Positions 6,427-9,541 of a stretch of 9,541 nt of DNA are shown here, piece by piece. The DNA is from an uncultured Fibrobacterota bacterium. GTDB lineage: Bacteria; Fibrobacterota; Chitinivibrionia; Chitinivibrionales; CAIOZP01. The notes under the pieces were generated by a model, which saw only the letters and a program-made list of their open reading frames with translations, was not told the origin of the DNA and ran no database searches. Position numbers and translations under genes: made by a program. Location: positions 1 through 9,541 of the forward strand of contig CAIOZP010000186.1 of the NCBI GenBank assembly GCA_903862805.1, in the 5' to 3' direction. Each line of letters opens with the position of its first letter. Position 1 is the stretch's first letter.

Positions 6427-7596
6427 ATGAAGATGAGAGCAATACCGGCAATTCTGCTGATTTGCGGGACGGCGTTTGCTGGAACACAGGCTGTTGACGC
6501 GATTACAGCGGCGACATTGAACAACGCAACAAAGATCAAAACTTGTGTTCCAACCGCTACTTCTGTAACAATTACATGGAGCACGAACCATAATGTTTCT
6601 GCTTGGACTCTAACGCTGACGCCTACAAATGGAACACCAATAACCCGCGCCCTTACGGCAACAGAAGCCAGTTCAAAAAGCCTAATACAAACCGGACTCA
6701 CTTCAAGCACCAACTATACTATCCGCATAGAACAGAATGCAGGATCGCAAATGCAGGGATATACAGCATCAGCGGCAAGTACGACATTCAACACACTTGC
6801 CGGTTCTGCACCGCTTGCATTGCAGGCGGCCGCGAACATTACCGAAACTTCCGCAACTGTTTCATGGACCGGAGGAACTGGTACAAGCGGTTCGATTACG
6901 GTAACAGCAAGTGGAGGAGGCGCTCCAGTGATTTCGCGTTCAATTACGGCTGGCGAGTTTGCAGCATTAACCCTCGATCTTACCGGCTTGACCGCAGGAA
7001 CGAATTACACCGTTACTGTCAATATTGGAGCAGAAACCCAGTTTGAAACTTTCCAGACTTCTGCGCCACCGCCTCTTTTCCTAAATGTTCCGTCGAACAT
7101 CAATGATACGTCGGTGACTATTTCATGGACAGGCGGCAGCGGTTCCACTGGATCCTGTACCTGTACGCCGATCGGTGGAGGGGCACCAATAGTATGTAAT
7201 ATGATGCCCAACGATCTCGCAGGAAAATCAATGATGATTACGGGACTTGCACCAGGAACCAACTACAATATCGATGTAACAGTCGGAACGGAAACCCAAA
7301 GCAGTTCTTTTCAGACGACGCTTACAGTCGGAATACTCGGTTCAGCAAAGACACATGCAGAGTTCTCAGTTGCTGTTTCCGGCTCGCTGGTACACATGAC
7401 TGTTCCAAGCAAATCCGATGTAACCGTAGGACTTTATAGCCTTAACGGCTCATGCATACGGTCGGAATCGCTCCGTGCCTCAGGCGGTGTTGCGGCGGGG
7501 TACATTCCAGTTAACAGCATTGCAGCCGGTCGATACATAGTGAGAATCGTGACAAATTCAGGGATCAGATCCCAAAGCATAATTGTCCAGCGCTAA
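6427..7596 (+). CDS. Secreted fibronectin type III repeat protein with type IX-like C-terminal sorting domain
   Basis: A 389-residue exported protein. The signal peptide MKMRAIPAILLICGTAFA is predicted to be cleaved after residue 18. Three FN3-like beta-sandwich repeats follow at about residues 43-123, 138-212 and 224-298. Each has the pattern TSVTI(T/S)W...G...GLTxGTNYxVxV; repeats 2 and 3 are clearly sister copies (SWTGG, GGGAPV/I, GTNY). The last ~85 residues (VTVGLYSLNGSCIRSESLRA, then GYIPVNSIAAGRYIVRIVT, ending SIIVQR) match the style of the Por secretion tail (TIGR04183-type), which sorts proteins through the type IX system in Bacteroidota and Fibrobacterota. GGAGGA three bases before the ATG is a strong ribosome-binding site. 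There is no catalytic domain, so it is more likely an adhesin, scaffold or surface-coat component. Three cysteines cluster in repeat 3 (244, 246, 257) and are absent from repeat 2. Family calls are by eye. Confidence 0.82.
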   Translation: MKMRAIPAILLICGTAFAGTQAVDAITAATLNNATKIKTCVPTATSVTITWSTNHNVSAWTLTLTPTNGTPITRALTATEASSKSLIQTGLTSSTNYTIRIEQNAGSQMQGYTASAASTTFNTLAGSAPLALQAAANITETSATVSWTGGTGTSGSITVTASGGGAPVISRSITAGEFAALTLDLTGLTAGTNYTVTVNIGAETQFETFQTSAPPPLFLNVPSNINDTSVTISWTGGSGSTGSCTCTPIGGGAPIVCNMMPNDLAGKSMMITGLAPGTNYNIDVTVGTETQSSSFQTTLTVGILGSAKTHAEFSVAVSGSLVHMTVPSKSDVTVGLYSLNGSCIRSESLRASGGVAAGYIPVNSIAAGRYIVRIVTNSGIRSQSIIVQR

Positions 7597-7606
7597 TTTG
7601 ATGCAA

Positions 7607-7642
7607 ATACTGGGAAGGAACACATATTGTTCTTCTCAGTAT
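7607..7642 (+). terminator. Stem-loop after the FN3 gene, probable terminator
   Basis: The arms ATACTGGGAAGGAACA and TGTTCTTCTCAGTAT pair over 15 bp, with one G-T wobble and one bulged G, around a 5-base loop. It begins 10 bases after the FN3 stop codon. No T-run follows (next bases CTTAATC), so it may be a weak terminator or an RNA 3'-end stabiliser. Confidence 0.5.
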
Positions 7643-7668
7643 CTTAATCATTCAGAGCCTGAGCTCTT

Positions 7669-7701
7669 ATTGAAATTTCTTGACCTTGATATAATTTCAA
7701 T
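7669..7701. repeat. Perfect 9-bp inverted repeat ATTGAAATT/AATTTCAAT
   Basis: The arms at 7669-7677 and 7693-7701 are separated by 15 bases that include TTGACC. A TATAAT (7690-7695) overlaps the right arm. It may be an operator over a weak promoter for the ferredoxin cluster 120 bp downstream. No good -35 at standard spacing is visible. Confidence 0.4.
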
Positions 7702-7823
7702 GTACAGGTTTACCGCGATTGGATTAATGCAGTCGCTATCTGTTATTGCAAAGTGACCGAAATTGTATTGAGTGTAATAGCTCGAACGAAACAGTGAAAA
7801 TTTCTTCACAATAAGGAGTGAAT

Positions 7824-8186
7824 ATGTACAAAAGGGTTCTTGCCGCAGTGTGCCTCGTTTTGTTTGCATCCTTCGGAGGTTACAGCGCAGTCAAAATGGT
7901 TTCTCTCATCGATAAATCGAAATGCATAGGCTGTGGTACTTGCATAAAGAATTGCCCGGTAAAGGCAATTACCAAAGTTATTGTTGATGGCAAGGTGAAA
8001 TCTGTTGTTGATCCTACAAAATGTATCGGATGCGGCACATGCGTGAAAGGCTGTCCGGTAAAGGCAATTGCACTTAAGCCAGCAGATGCTCCTGCTGCTG
8101 CTCCAGCGGCAAAGACCGATACGAAAGCGGATCCAAAAGCTGCCGCACCAAAGGCCGATCCCGCTCCGGCGAGTTCCGGCAAATAA
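7824..8186 (+). CDS. Exported 2x[4Fe-4S] ferredoxin with Ala/Pro/Lys-rich tail
   Basis: A 120-residue dicluster ferredoxin, an electron carrier. Cluster-binding cysteines are Cys34, 37, 40 and 44 ([12 protein letters not shown]) and Cys67, 70, 73 and 77 ([12 protein letters not shown]), both perfect CxxCxxCxxxCP motifs. Unlike standard bacterial-type ferredoxins (about 55-60 residues, cytoplasmic), it starts with a basic n-region and hydrophobic core, [19 protein letters not shown], ending near YSA. This is a Sec-type signal peptide or N-in anchor without a twin-arginine motif. Residues 87-120 form a low-complexity Ala/Pro/Lys/Asp linker-like tail. The start at ATG 7824 is chosen because AAGGAG lies five bases upstream; a GTG at 7818 would overlap that site. 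It is the first gene of the ferredoxin/outer-membrane cluster and is followed directly by an intrinsic terminator. Ferredoxin identity is certain; the partner and location are inferred. Confidence 0.9.
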   Translation: MYKRVLAAVCLVLFASFGGYSAVKMVSLIDKSKCIGCGTCIKNCPVKAITKVIVDGKVKSVVDPTKCIGCGTCVKGCPVKAIALKPADAPAAAPAAKTDTKADPKAAAPKADPAPASSGK

Positions 8187-8199
8187 TCGACAACCAGCT

Positions 8200-8233
8200 A
8201 TCCCGCCTCTGTTTTCAAAGGCGGGATTTTTTT
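8200..8233 (+). terminator. Rho-independent terminator after the first ferredoxin
   Basis: A perfect 9-bp stem ATCCCGCCT (8200-8208) / AGGCGGGAT (8219-8227) with a 10-base loop, followed by seven Ts (8227-8233). It begins 13 bases after the stop codon. The next gene starts 25 bases beyond it with no visible promoter between, so the downstream genes probably depend on read-through. Confidence 0.92.
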
Positions 8234-8257
8234 GTCCACTTTTTCCACGGAAGAACA

Positions 8258-8500
8258 ATGAAGAGACTTTTGTTCATCAGCTCCGTCTTTCTGATCCTTG
8301 GACTGGCGATATTTTCGACAGCTCAGGATCCGATAAAGACCACGATAGCACGCTATAAATGTGTCGGTTGCGGCGACTGCGTCCGGACCTGTCCGGTGCA
8401 GGCCATTACGATTGAAAAGGGCAAGGCCATAGTTGACCCAGAAAAATGCGTCGCTTGCAAACTCTGCGTTAAAACCTGCTCCTACGGGGCTCCGCGATGA
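8258..8500 (+). CDS. Exported 2x[4Fe-4S] ferredoxin, short form
   Basis: An 80-residue dicluster ferredoxin. The N-terminal segment MKRLLFISSVFLILGLAIFS followed by TAQ is a Sec-like signal peptide or single membrane anchor, with no twin-arginine motif. Cluster 1 ligands are Cys35, 38, 41 and 45 (CVGCGDCVRTCP). Cluster 2 ligands are Cys64, 67, 70 and 74 (CVACKLCVKTCS), where the usual Pro after the last Cys is Ser. The protein ends six residues after the last cysteine. The ribosome-binding site is modest (GGAAG at 8249-8253). Its stop codon overlaps the next start (ATGA at 8497-8500), so the two ferredoxins are translationally coupled. It is related to the first ferredoxin but lacks the Ala/Pro-rich tail. 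Confidence 0.9.
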   Translation: MKRLLFISSVFLILGLAIFSTAQDPIKTTIARYKCVGCGDCVRTCPVQAITIEKGKAIVDPEKCVACKLCVKTCSYGAPR

Positions 8501-8757
8501 AAAAAATCAGGTCAATTCTTTTGTGGATCATAATACCGGCGCTAATTGCTGTTGTCGGAATCGCATGCAAGATATCTCCAACAAATGGTGCCTTTCTGGA
8601 AGTCAACACAGAGCATTGTGTCGGCTGCGGCAAATGCGTTACGGTTTGTTCTTACAACGCCATTTCTGTAATAAACAACAAAGCGGTTATCGACCCGTCA
8701 AAGTGTGAGCACTGCCTCAAATGTGTAAAGGAGTGTCCATACGATGCAATTCAATAA
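8497..8757 (+). CDS. Exported 2x[4Fe-4S] ferredoxin, possibly a lipoprotein
   Basis: An 86-residue dicluster ferredoxin. The N-terminus MKKIRSILLWIIIPALIAVV continues into GIAC, so Cys24 ends a long hydrophobic stretch in a lipobox-like context (G-I-A-C). This is not the canonical L-x-G/A-C, but it is permitted by looser lipobox patterns. Cluster ligands are Cys41, 44, 47 and 51 (CVGCGKCVTVCS) and Cys70, 73, 76 and 80 (CEHCLKCVKECP). The start overlaps the previous stop by four bases, and no separate ribosome-binding site is needed. Its 3' end overlaps the next start by 14 bases and contains that gene's AAGGAG. With the two preceding ferredoxins it forms a trio with different N-terminal anchors; if lipidated it would be the membrane-bound member. 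Confidence 0.9.
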   Translation: MKKIRSILLWIIIPALIAVVGIACKISPTNGAFLEVNTEHCVGCGKCVTVCSYNAISVINNKAVIDPSKCEHCLKCVKECPYDAIQ

Positions 8758-9541
8758 AATCATACCGAACATATTGATAACCACAATCACAACGATTGCC
8801 ATTGCAGCATCGGGTGCGAGTGCGATTCAGCAGATTGACATCCGCAATTATCTTGCGCAGCCGGCTTTGGGCGGTGACAGCTTGGGTGTTGCATCAATGA
8901 ATACCGTGTTGAATTACTACGGTGCATTCCAGCCGACCAAACACGTGCAGATTTTTGCGCAGGAAATTTATGACGGAATCACGCCTCTTCATCCTATTGA
9001 TTCAATTTACGAGAGTCCATACATTAAGCCTTACGAAGAGCGGATTGTTACTTCATATAACAATGCCCAGTTGGGCTTGAAACTTACAAAGTTTCCGGTC
9101 GATGCACAGATAAGTGCCCGTGGGTATTGGTTCATGAAAACCGCATGCATATATCCGTCGTATTTGAACAAGCCCATAGACTATGTCTATCCGGATACCA
9201 ATTACAATTATTCGTTCTCGTCCGGAATAAACAGGAAATGGCTTACTCAGATTGACGGATATTGTCGTGTTCCTATCAAAAAGGTCACAATTACAGTTGA
9301 TGAAAATTGGAATGATCTTATCTATTACGATACCTTGCATGTAACTAACAAAATTACAACGTCTGATTCTGCTGATGCCGAGCGTCATAGCGACCCTGAT
9401 TTGTGGAGCGATTGGTCGGCCGAATTCAGCTCGCCGTGGGAGATCAATGTGTCCGCAGGTGCCAGACTGAAGCAGAACTTCGGGGGACACTCACGGGACA
9501 ATGTGTATTGGTTCAACGGCGGATTCGGCGGAGAGCATCTG
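8744..9541 (+). CDS. Exported beta-barrel-like outer-membrane protein, 3' end outside window
   Basis: The frame is open from ATG 8744 to the window edge (266 codons, no stop). AAGGAG (8728-8733), ten bases upstream inside the preceding ferredoxin gene, supports this start. The first 27 residues are a signal peptide: MQFNKIIPN, a hydrophobic ITTITTIAIAA core and an SGASA cleavage site. I recognise no named family. The mature part is rich in Tyr, Trp, Asn and Ser. It shows alternating polar/apolar strands with aromatic ends, such as AQLGLKLTKFPVDAQISARG, then YWF, and WEINVSAGARLKQNF followed by a Gly-rich loop, which is typical of outer-membrane beta-barrels of the FCB group. The 14-bp overlap with a ferredoxin gene argues for co-expression and perhaps a shared envelope role. 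It could instead be an unrelated cell-surface beta protein. Confidence 0.8.
   Translation, partial: MQFNKIIPNILITTITTIAIAASGASAIQQIDIRNYLAQPALGGDSLGVASMNTVLNYYGAFQPTKHVQIFAQEIYDGITPLHPIDSIYESPYIKPYEERIVTSYNNAQLGLKLTKFPVDAQISARGYWFMKTACIYPSYLNKPIDYVYPDTNYNYSFSSGINRKWLTQIDGYCRVPIKKVTITVDENWNDLIYYDTLHVTNKITTSDSADAERHSDPDLWSDWSAEFSSPWEINVSAGARLKQNFGGHSRDNVYWFNGGFGGEHL

Noticed and set aside
7818..7823. GTG start for the first ferredoxin
   Set aside because: It overlaps the AAGGAG ribosome-binding site; ATG 7824 has ideal spacing.
9053..9490. 145-codon minus-strand frame near the right edge
   Set aside because: Antisense to the exported beta-barrel-like gene, which has a signal peptide, a ribosome-binding site and an uninterrupted frame.

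Overview
The window looks like a metagenome-derived or accessory-region piece of a Gram-negative bacterium. The right-hand two thirds (about 5.3-9.5 kb) fit the Fibrobacterota/FCB neighbourhood best. The main evidence is a secreted fibronectin-type-III repeat protein ending in a type IX-secretion-like C-terminal domain, followed by a putative outer-membrane beta-barrel protein. This placement is an inference from protein style and is not based on a marker gene. The first kilobase looks different: it is visibly AT-richer and encodes an AlaC-type aminotransferase resembling the gammaproteobacterial enzyme. It stops abruptly near base 1020, where it abuts the decapitated C-terminal half of an unrelated DNA-binding protein. 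That point is either a recombination scar or an assembly join.

Layout. (1) 1-1035: alanine aminotransferase, missing its N-terminus at the window edge and its C-terminus at the junction. (2) 1019-1687: C-terminal part of an AlbA_2/HATPase_c_4 (COG2865-like) ATP-binding and winged-helix protein of the kind often found inside type I restriction-modification loci. (3) 1688-1986: a gene-free gap with a 10-bp tandem repeat and three copies of a CCGCGCG/TGTAATA element. (4) 1987-5166: an intact-looking HsdR. No HsdM or HsdS is in the window. (5) 5351-5845, minus strand: a serine-rich protein of unknown function. Its leader carries a sigma-28-like promoter, two hairpins with GGA in the loop (CsrA-type sites) and a strong Shine-Dalgarno. 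(6) 5846-6426: an AT-rich divergent control region with a near-consensus sigma-70 promoter and a CRP-type palindrome. (7) 6427-7596: the secreted FN3 protein. (8) 7824-9541: a compact cluster of three short 2x[4Fe-4S] ferredoxins, each with an N-terminal export signal, followed by an exported beta-barrel-like protein that runs off the window.

The last cluster is the most unusual part. Dicluster ferredoxins are normally cytoplasmic, yet all three here begin with a hydrophobic export or anchor segment without a twin-arginine motif. The third overlaps the start of the putative outer-membrane protein. A reasonable, untested reading is an iron-sulfur electron relay in the envelope, one version soluble, one soluble or anchored, one possibly lipidated, coupled to an outer-membrane partner. 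A perfect intrinsic terminator after the first ferredoxin would make it the most abundant. The second notable point is the predicted flagellar-type (sigma-28 plus CsrA) control of the serine-rich protein, which gives a lead to its role despite the lack of recognisable homology.
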